Source of the DNA: JAIYCX01 sp964353175
GTDB lineage: Bacteria > Bdellovibrionota_C > UBA2361 > SZUA-149 > DAOLCO01
Length of the DNA stretch: 64,000 bases
Assembly (NCBI GenBank): GCA_964353175.1
Contig: CAYGUX010000012.1
Span: 1-64,000 of the forward strand
Reading direction: 5' to 3'
Part shown: positions 45,839-53,497 of the stretch, piece after piece
Numbering within the stretch: position 1 is the first letter of the stretch
Layout of the letters: every line of letters starts with the position of its first letter
The notes under the pieces: generated by a model
What the model saw: only the letters and a program-made list of their open reading frames with translations
Database searches by the model: none
What the model was told of the DNA's origin: nothing
Translations under genes and position numbers: made by a program

Positions 45839-45915
45839 TTTATTCTATGTCGCTCTAATAAGATCAATAAATTAACAATATTCGACATAACACAGTTATC
45901 AATTAGGGGGGCAAT

Positions 45916-46557
45916 CTGTTTTACTTTATACTCGCGGTTCTAACTATTATATCATCTCCACTTCCTGCATTAGCTTGCGGAAATGCTATGCACATTGGCT
46001 CATACACTGAGCCGACTTATGGAGAATTTCTACTTGCAAACTTCCTACTCTATACATCCATTCTATGCCTATCGGTTCTATGCATTTTAAATAGCTTGTC
46101 TCTCTTTTCTTTATACAAAAACAAAGTTAGAGTTAAAAATTGCTATTGGATAGTTATTTTATTTATAGCCTATCTTCTTTTCTATATTAGTGGATACAAC
46201 CTTTTGTTAACAAATACTCACCTAAGTTTTTTCTACGGCGCAGAATCATACGGAGCAGGGGAAGACAACGGGCTACTGAGTAAAATCACAGCTGAGATCC
46301 ACAATCTCCCAAATCACATAATCTATCTAGAATATTTGCACAAAACATTAATCACCTTATTTTCACTATCTTGGTTTGTTCTTTTAATTAAAAAAGTGAA
46401 CCAAACATATAACCCTAAAAAACTAACCGAACGAAACTCCATTTTCAGACGTGCTCACTACTTTTTCACAAAACTTCTACCCTTATCTATTTGTATCTGC
46501 CTACTTGGGGCAATATTATATAGTTTTTTCCTTGCATCTCCACAGGTGATTCAATGA
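45916..46557 (+). CDS. multi-pass membrane protein with apparent CTG start
   Basis: From an in-frame ATG at 45988 the product has 189 residues with helices near 16-38, 47-66, 108-126 and 152-174. The open frame, however, continues upstream through a good signal peptide (FYFILAVLTIISSPLPALA, then CGNAMHIG) that contains no ATG, GTG or TTG. The only near-standard initiator before the upstream stop at 45904 is CTG at 45916, four bases after GGGGGG. I therefore annotate from CTG, about 213 residues. Function unknown. It ends one base before the left island repeat. Confidence 0.55.
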   Translation: MFYFILAVLTIISSPLPALACGNAMHIGSYTEPTYGEFLLANFLLYTSILCLSVLCILNSLSLFSLYKNKVRVKNCYWIVILFIAYLLFYISGYNLLLTNTHLSFFYGAESYGAGEDNGLLSKITAEIHNLPNHIIYLEYLHKTLITLFSLSWFVLLIKKVNQTYNPKKLTERNSIFRRAHYFFTKLLPLSICICLLGAILYSFFLASPQVIQ

Positions 46558-46558
46558 G

Positions 46559-46603
46559 CAAGTTGGCTTTATATTAGCCTACCTACCATCCTAAGCATCT
46601 AAT
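46559..46603. repeat. left copy of a perfect 45-bp direct repeat (possible att site)
   Basis: The 45 bases beginning CAAGTTGGCTTTATATTAGC and ending AAGCATCTAAT recur exactly at 59910-59954. The copies bound 13.4 kb rich in mobile and accessory genes. The repeat covers the 3' end of the truncated relaxase gene. No integrase gene lies between the copies. Confidence 0.8.
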
Positions 46604-46972
46604 CTCCTCATCGATATCCTTTTTAGTGTTTGTATGCTCATTGGTAAAGAAACGGGGAGATTCTCCAGCTTTTGAAACTCCAGAACGTACTAGATACTGA
46701 ACATGAGCCCTTAGGTTCTGCTTAGCGGTCTGAGAGTTCATTTTCACCACCCGAGCCTTAACCACTACCCTTTGCTGAAATCCTCTTTGTGGCCTTATCC
46801 GCCCTTCCCCCTTGGCTCCAAACTTAGCATTTGATCTTCTAGACTTCTTAGCCAGAACTTTCTTAATCATAGATAATGCTGAAACATCGGAATCACGCAC
46901 GTATCTGGGCAAACATGGCCTAAATTCACTCACCCCGGGTAGAATTGGCTCTAATGGCTTCTTAATTTTCAT
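46583..46972 (-). pseudogene. 3'-truncated VirD2/TraI-type relaxase gene
   Basis: The 129-residue frame carries the characteristic N-terminus of mobilisation relaxases of the DUF3363/TraI type: RRSNAKFGAKGEGRIRPQRG, then QQRVVVKARVVKMNSQTAKQNLRAHVQYLVRSGVSKAGESPRFF. Intact relatives continue for several hundred residues, whereas this one ends with unrelated residues encoded inside the 45-bp repeat. It looks like the remnant of a mobilisable element cut at the repeat. No oriT could be assigned in the 216 bases upstream. Confidence 0.7.
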
Positions 46973-47187
46973 ACTTTTACTACCTGCCCCCGCTTTTCCC
47001 TTGTCATATTAAGCACTTAGTACCCCCTTGCCTCCTCTCCTATCTCCCTGCCCCCGATTAAACGTTGTGTTTTGAGAGAGTTAATCCAGACGAGCCACCA
47101 ATGTGTTTATCTTGCTGTATCAAAATCAATGTAAGTCTTCCCTATTCTATATTTCTGCTTACTTTGATTTTCAAAATTTTTGACTCT

Positions 47188-47430
47188 CTACTTCGTATCT
47201 ATTTTAGAAATTGCTCTATGCGCTTTTTCTAAATAGGCATCAGCGCCGTTTCGCACTAGGGCTTCAAAGAACGTCTCTATGCTTTCAAACTTACTATACT
47301 TACTAAGTAGCTCCCCTACTGAGAAATGATCCTTAGGGGCCTTTAGTTTTACCGTGATAATCTTATCTCGGCGTTGAAATGTAGTTGTATCAACTGAGAC
47401 TTGTATTGTTTTCGTGTCTGCATTTTCCAT
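47188..47430 (-). CDS. small protein of unknown function, possible mobilisation accessory
   Basis: This is an 80-residue product with a beta-rich N-terminus and a helical C-terminus (ESIETFFEALVRNGADAYLEKAHRAISK). No motif is recognisable. It lies upstream of the truncated relaxase on the same strand, a position often held by DNA-binding auxiliary proteins of mobilisable elements; that link is only contextual. Confidence 0.5.
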   Translation of the reverse strand: MENADTKTIQVSVDTTTFQRRDKIITVKLKAPKDHFSVGELLSKYSKFESIETFFEALVRNGADAYLEKAHRAISKIDTK

Positions 47431-47492
47431 TAAATTACCTCCGTTTTGTATTGGGGTAACTTTTAACAGGCTATTTGGTTGGGGGTGGGGTC

Positions 47493-47518
47493 ACCTAAGT
47501 GGTACACCTAGGTGGTAC
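47493..47518. repeat. two tandem 13-bp repeats (ACCTAAGTGGTAC / ACCTAGGTGGTAC)
   Basis: The two units differ at one base and sit between the acetyltransferase stop and the 47188-47430 gene. CACCTAGGTG in the second unit is itself palindromic, so this may be an operator or iteron-like site for the downstream minus-strand genes. Confidence 0.5.
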
Positions 47519-48023
47519 ATATATCTTTCATCATATATAGGGCGCTGTTTTGATAGTTTGAAAGAGTATCCTCCAGCTTAGGCATATTTTCATTTTGATG
47601 TTCATACCTAAAAAACCCTAATTTGCTCCAAAATCTTTCGGAATCTTGAACTGCAATAAGTGAAAGATGCTTATAGGATTGTTCTGTAGCCAAACACAGT
47701 GCTTTATCAAATAACATCCTCGCACCTCCTACTCCCCTAAAGGAAGGATCTATTGCAATATCATGAATGTAATAACAGTCTGGATCATTGGGAATTTGTG
47801 ATAGAAACGTATCTAACTTAGGTGGAGAATCTAATTGCCATGGGTGAGAAAACATATATCCCACAACTTTGTTGTCTATTTCTAATACGAAGCAACCTTT
47901 AGGATAAATAGTTAGCTTTTCACCCAAAACTTCAGGCCGTTCTGGGTTTACTTCTTCATAACAACTGGCTTGCACTGCTACGATAGCAGATAGGTCAGTT
48001 AATTTAGATAAGCGAATATTCAT
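47508..48023 (-). CDS. GNAT-family N-acetyltransferase
   Basis: I start this at ATG 48023 (MNIRLSKLTDLSAIVAVQ), giving 171 residues; the longer frame to 48116 adds a non-GNAT segment. The acetyl-CoA site is IDPSFRGVGGARMLFDKAL, where the family has R/QxxGxG/A. Upstream strand YYIHDIAIDP and the final SLIAVQDSERFWSKLGFFRYE complete the fold. The acceptor is unknown. Confidence 0.8.
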   Translation of the reverse strand: MNIRLSKLTDLSAIVAVQASCYEEVNPERPEVLGEKLTIYPKGCFVLEIDNKVVGYMFSHPWQLDSPPKLDTFLSQIPNDPDCYYIHDIAIDPSFRGVGGARMLFDKALCLATEQSYKHLSLIAVQDSERFWSKLGFFRYEHQNENMPKLEDTLSNYQNSALYMMKDICTT

Positions 48024-48112
48024 AAGTTTGCAATTAGATTTTGTCTCTTCAAAGTAAAACCTAACTACCCGATGAGATGTTTTATAAAAATGTGATTCCA
48101 CAAGTAAATAAA

Positions 48113-48148
48113 ACACCCCATCGAGTGATAAAACACAAGATGGGATGT
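48113..48148 (-). terminator. intrinsic terminator after fae
   Basis: Minus-strand stem ACATCCCATC / GATGGGGTGT (48139-48148 and 48113-48122) is followed by TTTTATTT. A second hairpin (TGATCAGT...ACTGATCA) lies between it and the stop codon. Confidence 0.75.
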
Positions 48149-48179
48149 GATCAGTTTAACAGCCACTGATCAGACGAAT

Positions 48180-48749
48180 TCAGCTTTGAGCACTCGCTAG
48201 CGCTGCATCATATACTGACTGATCCCAGTCTTCTGCTCCGCTTCCGAATGGGTGTTTAGCCGATTTCGATGTGGCAATTGCGTCTGCTGAAGTCGGGGCA
48301 CCAGTGACCGCACTCCTAATCGCCTGATACGTCGCTTCATGGTTGAATGCAGCGATCTTCTCATTGGAAGTTGCCCCCCAATGAATGAAGACGGAGACGA
48401 TAATCACAAGCTCGTCGACCATTTCCTCCGGAATCGTCCCATCTTCCACGGCACGAAGTACAGCTCTTGCAATCGCCTCCTGTGATGGGCCAAAGTGCTG
48501 CACTGCCGCAGTAGCACCACCGATAGTCACCTTATTAACCAGCAGAGTTGCTGGCTTAGTAAGGCTATTCGGTGTTGCAACCGCAAACAGTGAAGTATGG
48601 CCCTTTGCAGGTTGCGCCAGTCCAACGGCAAAAGCAATCCCAACAGGTCCAACTTTTTCGCCGATCAGCACATCCACATGTGCAATCTCATCCCCGTCTC
48701 CCTTAAGGCTTTCACCCGTCAAGAGAGTCCAGTCCTGGACAGTATGCAT
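48180..48749 (-). CDS. fae: formaldehyde-activating enzyme (orphan)
   Basis: This is a 189-residue protein matching Fae, which condenses formaldehyde with tetrahydromethanopterin. Diagnostic segments are GESLKGDGDEIAHVDVLIGEK (with the conserved catalytic-site His), KGHTSLFAVATPNSLTKPATLLVNKVTI, QHFGPSQEAIARAV and VSVFIHWGA. No other H4MPT-pathway gene is in the window. The base composition is visibly richer in G+C than the genes around it. AGGAGA precedes ATG, and it has the shared-type leader and its own terminator. It is a transferred single-gene unit by every sign. Confidence 0.9.
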   Translation of the reverse strand: MHTVQDWTLLTGESLKGDGDEIAHVDVLIGEKVGPVGIAFAVGLAQPAKGHTSLFAVATPNSLTKPATLLVNKVTIGGATAAVQHFGPSQEAIARAVLRAVEDGTIPEEMVDELVIIVSVFIHWGATSNEKIAAFNHEATYQAIRSAVTGAPTSADAIATSKSAKHPFGSGAEDWDQSVYDAALASAQS

Positions 48750-48948
48750 GGCATTCTCCTCATCTTAGAGCTACAAACTTGCCAAGTCGTAGCCATACCT
48801 ATGAAGTAAGAAGTCAATAGACCTCTCACTTAAAACCGACAGAGACCAACAAGGTCACTGTCCCATTTGTCGATCACGTGAGTCGACAGCAGGAATGTCT
48901 GAGCTACTGAGAACACAGACAATTCTACCGATAACTTTGAATGAAAAC
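48750..48948 (-). promoter_or_regulatory. shared structured 5' leader of fae
   Basis: Minus-strand CATTCAAAGTTATC then GGTAGAATT (48921-48948) is a weaker version of the shared motif. It is followed by the hairpin TGTCTG...CAGACA (48896-48921), a TGTCGA/TCGACA hairpin and a GACAG...CTGTC hairpin. Further upstream TTGTCA (-35-like) is followed 17 bases later by TAGCTA/TATATAG. The stretch 49080-49299 shows only an AAAGTAA/TTACTTT palindrome. Confidence 0.5.
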
Positions 48949-49299
48949 TATATAGCTAAAACGAGAAAAGGTTTTTGACAAAAATTTCTCTTCTATATTT
49001 TAAAAAATATATTTAAATGAAGAGATTCTGTATTCTTCTACTCATACATCAGTTAAAAATCGCTATATCTACTCGACGAATGCCTACCAATATACACGAT
49101 AACTGAAGTCGTTTTAGCGTCAGCCTACCGAAATGTAAAGACTTGCGACAACATTCTCATATCTGAAAGAAAGTAAACTTTACTTTATGTAATATTTTCT
49201 ACTGGTTAAATGGGCGACTTAAGAATCCTGTCTATTGCGGTCTTTTGCGAAATATTAAGATGGAAGACAAGCAGAAAGTATAAGATCTATCAATTAAAC

Positions 49300-49428
49300 T
49301 AGATCAAAAGAGGCATTCCGTCTCATATCCCCCACGCCCAGCAACTGGAAGCATATCAAAGAACAGATCTAGGCGCTCTTTGGTTAAAATCTCTGCGCCA
49401 TAATTGATTAACTCTTTAGGCCATGAAA
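49300..49428 (-). pseudogene. dprA 3'-end fragment; left copy of a 129-bp direct repeat
   Basis: Minus-strand translation gives the DprA-like C-terminus SWPKELINYGAEILTKERLD... ending GRGGYETECLF and stop. It aligns with the end of the dprA-like gene at 51100, differing mainly by conservative replacements. The same 129-base interval recurs at 51096-51224, so the two copies flank the toxin-antitoxin unit between them. No upstream dprA sequence accompanies this copy. Confidence 0.8.
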
Positions 49429-49434
49429 ATGGCC

Positions 49435-49470
49435 TTGACTTTGTAAGAAAAACATAGTAGTTTTTCTTAT
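49435..49470 (+). promoter_or_regulatory. promoter and operator of the first AbiE-like module, probably leaderless
   Basis: TTGACT (49435-49440), a 17-base spacer and TAGTTT (49458-49463) form a promoter. A perfect 10-bp inverted repeat TAAGAAAAAC/GTTTTTCTTA (49444-49469) overlaps the -10 and ends one base before the ATG at 49471. No Shine-Dalgarno exists. This implies a nearly leaderless transcript repressed by binding to the repeat. Confidence 0.6.
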
Positions 49471-50076
49471 ATGAATTCTCACAAAAGCATAGAATCTCAG
49501 ATACTTACAGAGATAAAGGCACGAGGCCGTGGTTCGGTTTTTGTTCCTACTGATTTTTTGAATTTTGGTAGTAGAGAAGCCATCGATCTAGCATTACACC
49601 GACTTGTTCAAAAGGGAACCATAAGAAGACTTACCCGCGGAATGTACGACTTTCCCAAGGTCCATAAAACACTTGGGCAACTAATGCCCTCAGCGGAGGC
49701 GGTAGCGAGTGCCTTGGCTGGTCGCGATCGGATACGTATTCAACCAGCGGGAGCATATGCCTCTAACCTATTGGGTTTATCAGAACAAGTTCCTGCAAAA
49801 ATAGTTTTCCTTACTGATGGACCAAGTCGCGCGATAAATATTGATTCAATGACAATTCAGCTACGTAGAACTACCGCAAAAAATATGGAAACCGCAGGCC
49901 GTTTAAGTGGCCTTCTTATTCAAGCATTTAAAGAACTTGGAAAAGAAAACATCACAACATCTCGACGTGAGCATTTAAGACGAACTATCCCCGCTAAAAA
50001 GCGTCATGAAATCTTAAAAGATATTAGATTTGCCCCCGAGTGGATGCGACCCATTTTACAAGATCTAGCGGAGTAA
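49471..50076 (+). CDS. AbiEi/DUF6088-type antitoxin
   Basis: This is a 201-residue protein. The N-terminal winged helix (IESQILTEIKARGRGSVFVPTDFLNFGSREAIDLALHRLVQKGTIRRLTRGMYDFP) is the DNA-binding domain of AbiEi-like antitoxins. The C-terminal part (RIRIQPAGAYASNLLGLSEQVP...) is typical of DUF6088. It is followed 5 bases later by an AbiEii nucleotidyltransferase. AbiEi autorepresses its promoter and blocks toxicity in type IV systems; a perfect palindrome at the promoter fits that. Confidence 0.85.
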   Translation: MNSHKSIESQILTEIKARGRGSVFVPTDFLNFGSREAIDLALHRLVQKGTIRRLTRGMYDFPKVHKTLGQLMPSAEAVASALAGRDRIRIQPAGAYASNLLGLSEQVPAKIVFLTDGPSRAINIDSMTIQLRRTTAKNMETAGRLSGLLIQAFKELGKENITTSRREHLRRTIPAKKRHEILKDIRFAPEWMRPILQDLAE

Positions 50077-50081
50077 CTAAT

Positions 50082-51098
50082 ATGATGCTTAAATTTCTAG
50101 AACTATCTTTAGAAGACAGAAGGCTATATTTTGAACAATCAGCTTTGCGTCGCAATATCTCACCAATTGTACTGGAGAAGGATTTCTGGGTTTGTTGGGT
50201 ATTAAGAATTCTGTTTACATCCGATTTTGGCGATAATTTAGTATTTAAGGGCGGGACTTCTCTCTCTAAAGTTTTTGGATTAATTGATAGGTTCTCTGAG
50301 GATATAGACCTTTCATTATCCCCTGCATTCTTGGAACTCCCTGAGGCAAGCTCCAGCCGAACTCAGGCTAATAAGTGGATATTAAAGGCGGAGGCTGCTT
50401 GTGAGAATGCAGTTCAAACTAAGATCGCACCAGTATTAGAAGCAATAGTTGAATCTTTACTCGGGAAAGCTGAAAATTTATGGTTTGAGTATCAACTTGA
50501 TTCAAATACTAAATCACCGGTTTTACTTTTTCATTATCCCACCTTACAGCCTTCAGGATTTGAATACCTCAAGCGATCAGTCAAACTTGAATTTGGTTCT
50601 CTTACAGATCAACAGCCAGTTGGTCGTCATCCTATTCTTCCTTGGATAGCTGAAACCTTTCCAGAAGCATTTATAGATTGGCATTGTGAAGTAATATCTT
50701 TAGAGTTAGAGCGTAGTTTTTGGGAAAAACTTACTATACTTCATGCCGAGTATCATAGACCTACAGAGAAATCGATTCCCGATCGTTATTCTAGACATTA
50801 TGCTGATTCGGCAGCTCTTGCTAGGCATCCAATTGCAAAGAAAGCACTTTTACAAGATGAACTTAGGGACCGAGTGGTTCAATGGAAAAGTAATTTTTTT
50901 GGTAGCTCCTGGGCTCACTATGAATTGGCAAAGCCAGGATCATTTCATCTAGTTCCCCACCTAGATAGACAGGCTGTTCTACGTCGAGATTATCAAGCAA
51001 TGCGAGATATGTACTTACTTGAACCTTTGTCCTTTGAGCAAATTCTCACCGCACTTAGCGAATTAGAAGATCAAATAAATCATCCTGAAAGAATTTAG
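50082..51098 (+). CDS. AbiEii/AbiGii-family nucleotidyltransferase toxin
   Basis: I start this at ATG 50082 (MMLKFLELSLEDR), with GGAG nine bases upstream, giving 338 residues. The nucleotidyltransferase core is LVFKGGTSLSKVFGLIDRFSEDIDLSLS: GGTSLSK followed by the DxD metal site. AbiEii toxins transfer nucleotides to tRNA acceptor ends and arrest growth, contributing to phage abortive infection. The stop codon lies inside the right copy of the 129-bp direct repeat. Confidence 0.88.
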   Translation: MMLKFLELSLEDRRLYFEQSALRRNISPIVLEKDFWVCWVLRILFTSDFGDNLVFKGGTSLSKVFGLIDRFSEDIDLSLSPAFLELPEASSSRTQANKWILKAEAACENAVQTKIAPVLEAIVESLLGKAENLWFEYQLDSNTKSPVLLFHYPTLQPSGFEYLKRSVKLEFGSLTDQQPVGRHPILPWIAETFPEAFIDWHCEVISLELERSFWEKLTILHAEYHRPTEKSIPDRYSRHYADSAALARHPIAKKALLQDELRDRVVQWKSNFFGSSWAHYELAKPGSFHLVPHLDRQAVLRRDYQAMRDMYLLEPLSFEQILTALSELEDQINHPERI

Positions 51099-51224
51099 AT
51101 CAAAATAGGCATTCCGTCTCATATCCCCCACGTCCCCCAACTGGGAGCATCTCAAAGAACTGGTCTAAGAGTTCTTTGGTTAAAACCTCAGCACCAAAAT
51201 TGATTAACTCTTTAGGCCATGAAA
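51096..51224. repeat. right copy of the 129-bp direct repeat (dprA 3' end)
   Basis: This has the same length as 49300-49428 and high identity over the whole interval, read on the minus strand as the dprA C-terminus. The two copies bracket the AbiE-like module, which suggests gain or loss of the module by recombination between them. Confidence 0.85.
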
Positions 51225-51793
51225 GGTACTGATTGTTTACTAGAGATTCCATCAAAAAATAGTGGTCGGCCTAACCGAATCGCTTCCCATCCTTGATGGA
51301 TTGTTCCGCTTTTCTCCCCTGCTTCTACTATTACTGTAGCATCTGAAATTAGAGCCATTGTCTTATTACGCAGAATGAAGTTTTTAGGGGAAATTTTACT
51401 AGTAATTGAAAATTGGGAAATTAGTAAGTGCTCCCTTGCAATATGCTCTTGGAGTTCGGAGTTTTTTCTGGGGTAAACCTGATTAAGTGGTGTACCGATA
51501 TCGGCTACCGTCTTTCCACCCATTTCTATGGTTGCGGTATGAACGGCGGTATCTATACCTTCAGCTAATCCACTAATAACTATCCCTCCCCTACTAACAA
51601 CAGTCCTTGCTAAAGACTGGGCCCTCTTGATTCCTAGTTCCGTAGGTTTCCTAGTTCCAATAATTGATACACTCATGTGTTTTTGTAAAATAGACATATC
51701 CCCTTGAATATAAAGTTCCCTAGGGGCATTCTTAGCCTCTACCTCGTTCAAAGGGCCTAATAGTTCTTCTGGAGTTAGGGTCTGGTATTCCAT
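51100..51793 (-). pseudogene. dprA-like gene with a homopolymer frameshift
   Basis: This encodes a compact DprA/Smf Rossmann protein: VSIIGTRKPTELGIKRAQSLA, VISGLAEGIDTAVHTATI and ATVIVEAGEKSGTIHQGWEA. The frame breaks at a run of six A (51254-51259 on the plus strand). Removing one base continues the frame through LMESLVNNQYLSWPKELI to GGYETECLF and stop, about 230 residues. Without correction the protein ends at 51212 with unrelated residues. DprA proteins load RecA on single-stranded DNA; short versions also occur in mobile and defence loci. It could be a real frameshift, phase variation or a sequencing error. Confidence 0.8.
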
Positions 51794-51844
51794 GCTTAGA
51801 GTTTGACATACACATAAGGGAAATCCAATTTATTAATGCAACAA

Positions 51845-52111
51845 TCATCCTTCCATAGAAAGGGATTCTTTCAACTTACCTAAGGCTATATTCCTCTTCT
51901 CTTCTGACATCCTTTTTATGTTACTTAACTTCCATTGAAGACCAGGCAAATTTTCAATGCCTTCAATTCCTAGGGCCTGCCAATTAGGATTGCCCTCTTT
52001 TATGGAAATTAGAAAAGCTTTTTCATCTTTACTTAAATCTTTTCTAAGAATCTTAAGCATAGTGTCTCTTGCATCTAATAAAGCCTTTAACTCAACCGGT
52101 TCAGAAGTCAT
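51845..52111 (-). CDS. small partner protein of the second AbiE-like module
   Basis: This is an 88-residue helical protein (LDARDTMLKILRKDLSKDEKAFLISIKEGNPNW...LPGLQWKLSNIKRMSEEKR). The WxxLGIxGIENLPxxxWKLxNI pattern recalls the C-terminal segment that in other AbiEii proteins is fused to the nucleotidyltransferase or encoded right after it. It starts 9 bases after the toxin gene. Confidence 0.65.
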   Translation of the reverse strand: MTSEPVELKALLDARDTMLKILRKDLSKDEKAFLISIKEGNPNWQALGIEGIENLPGLQWKLSNIKRMSEEKRNIALGKLKESLSMEG

Positions 52112-52120
52112 TCCAATAAA

Positions 52121-52768
52121 TTATTTCTCAAAGATTTCACTTATATCCTTCAAGTTTGGTGACAATAGCTCATTCATAGGTCGGGAATGGGAAGCTAGGT
52201 ACACTATAAAGGCTTTTCTAATCTTATCTGTTATACCTTCGTTATTTAGAAGAATCATCACATCATACAAATCTCTGGGATGTTGGCGATCGAGGGCCGC
52301 GCAGAGTTTACCTCCGTAAATATCGGCATTTGAAAGACAGTTTATTTTGGCATAGGCGTTAAATTCTCTTTGGGCTTTTTCACATAACACTACTTCACGA
52401 ATTGGATAAACTGATCCTCTAAGAACAAAGTTAATCTCAACTTTAATCTGAGCTCTCTGGTAGTCAACTGTAAATGTCGTTGGGCCTGGGGTACCTGGAG
52501 CCTGACGAGACATCACTTTTGATCCTTGTAGTGAGGACTCTATTTGTTTCTTTAATCGACCTATAGCAAGTGAGATCTGGGAGAATGTTTCCTCTCTTCC
52601 GAGCAAGGGAAGAAAAGTAAGGTCAATATCAACTGACAACCTAGGCATATCTCTGATAAAAAGATTAATGCCGGTTCCACCTTTTAGGGCAAAAGCTTTT
52701 TCATGAGCGACGATAGGTAGTACTTTCAAAAGTAAGTCAACTTGTAAATGATAATTTGAATTTTTCAT
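52121..52768 (-). CDS. AbiEii-family nucleotidyltransferase toxin
   Basis: This is a 215-residue nucleotidyltransferase. FALKGGTGINLFIRDMPRLSVDIDLTFLP contains the GGT and DxD catalytic motifs, and AKINCLSNADIYGGKLCAALDRQHPRDLYDVMILL is the conserved second block with KLCAALDRQHPRDLYDV. It is shorter than the other AbiEii in the window and accompanied by a separate 88-residue protein. The cognate AbiEi lies upstream but a HAD gene is interposed. Confidence 0.88.
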   Translation of the reverse strand: MKNSNYHLQVDLLLKVLPIVAHEKAFALKGGTGINLFIRDMPRLSVDIDLTFLPLLGREETFSQISLAIGRLKKQIESSLQGSKVMSRQAPGTPGPTTFTVDYQRAQIKVEINFVLRGSVYPIREVVLCEKAQREFNAYAKINCLSNADIYGGKLCAALDRQHPRDLYDVMILLNNEGITDKIRKAFIVYLASHSRPMNELLSPNLKDISEIFEK

Positions 52769-52793
52769 TCCAAAACAATATTTGGGGGTAGTA

Positions 52794-53402
52794 TCATGAA
52801 AATCGGGTATTGATTAATTCTCGCACTTCATTAAAACTTGATGCAATAGCAAAAGGATTTCCCTCCATAACTCTTTCCCTACTATGAAAACCAAAAGAGC
52901 ATGCTATGGTTTTTAAGGATGCGCTATGTGCTTCCCTAATATCACCCAACGTATCGGTTACAAAAACACAAGAATTAACATCAATATTATGTTTCTCAAA
53001 CAACACTCTAAATTTATCCAATTTAGAGTGTCCAGCTTCATAAGCTAGAACTTCTTTAAAATTACCCCTGAGTCCATTTCTCTCTAAATAACTTCCGATA
53101 TTCTTAAATGTATTCGAGCTTACAATATATAAGTCAAATTCGTCAGATAGAAGTTCTATTTGTAGTTTAATTTGATTGTCCACTATGAGGCTCTCAAATT
53201 GTTGGGCCTCAAGATTCCTAAATTTTTCTCTCTGAGTTTCCGTTAACTCCTTGCCAACTCTATCTAAGATGTTCCCGTCGAAAAAAGCTCGATAGTCATC
53301 TCTTGAAGATTGAGGACTTAATTGATTGAATATTCCATATGCCAGTTCGAAAGTATCGTGAATGACACCATCAAAATCAAATATGACTGCCTTAATAATC
53401 AT
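52794..53402 (-). CDS. HAD-superfamily phosphatase inserted in the AbiE-like module
   Basis: This is a 202-residue protein with HAD motif I FDFDGVIHDTFE, motif II Ser in LYIVSSNTFKN, a Lys region (HSKLDKFRVLF) and motif IV VFVTDTLGDIREAHS. It sits between the antitoxin and toxin genes of an AbiE pair on the same strand, 26 bases before the toxin gene. It could be a passenger or a functional third component. Confidence 0.85.
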   Translation of the reverse strand: MIIKAVIFDFDGVIHDTFELAYGIFNQLSPQSSRDDYRAFFDGNILDRVGKELTETQREKFRNLEAQQFESLIVDNQIKLQIELLSDEFDLYIVSSNTFKNIGSYLERNGLRGNFKEVLAYEAGHSKLDKFRVLFEKHNIDVNSCVFVTDTLGDIREAHSASLKTIACSFGFHSRERVMEGNPFAIASSFNEVRELINTRFS

Positions 53403-53497
53403 AAAGTATCTCCATTAACTCTCATTCAACAAGGGCTACTCCCTCTCGATTTAAATATCCTAGCTTCAGAATAGTTCTCCATCATAATTTAAATCTT

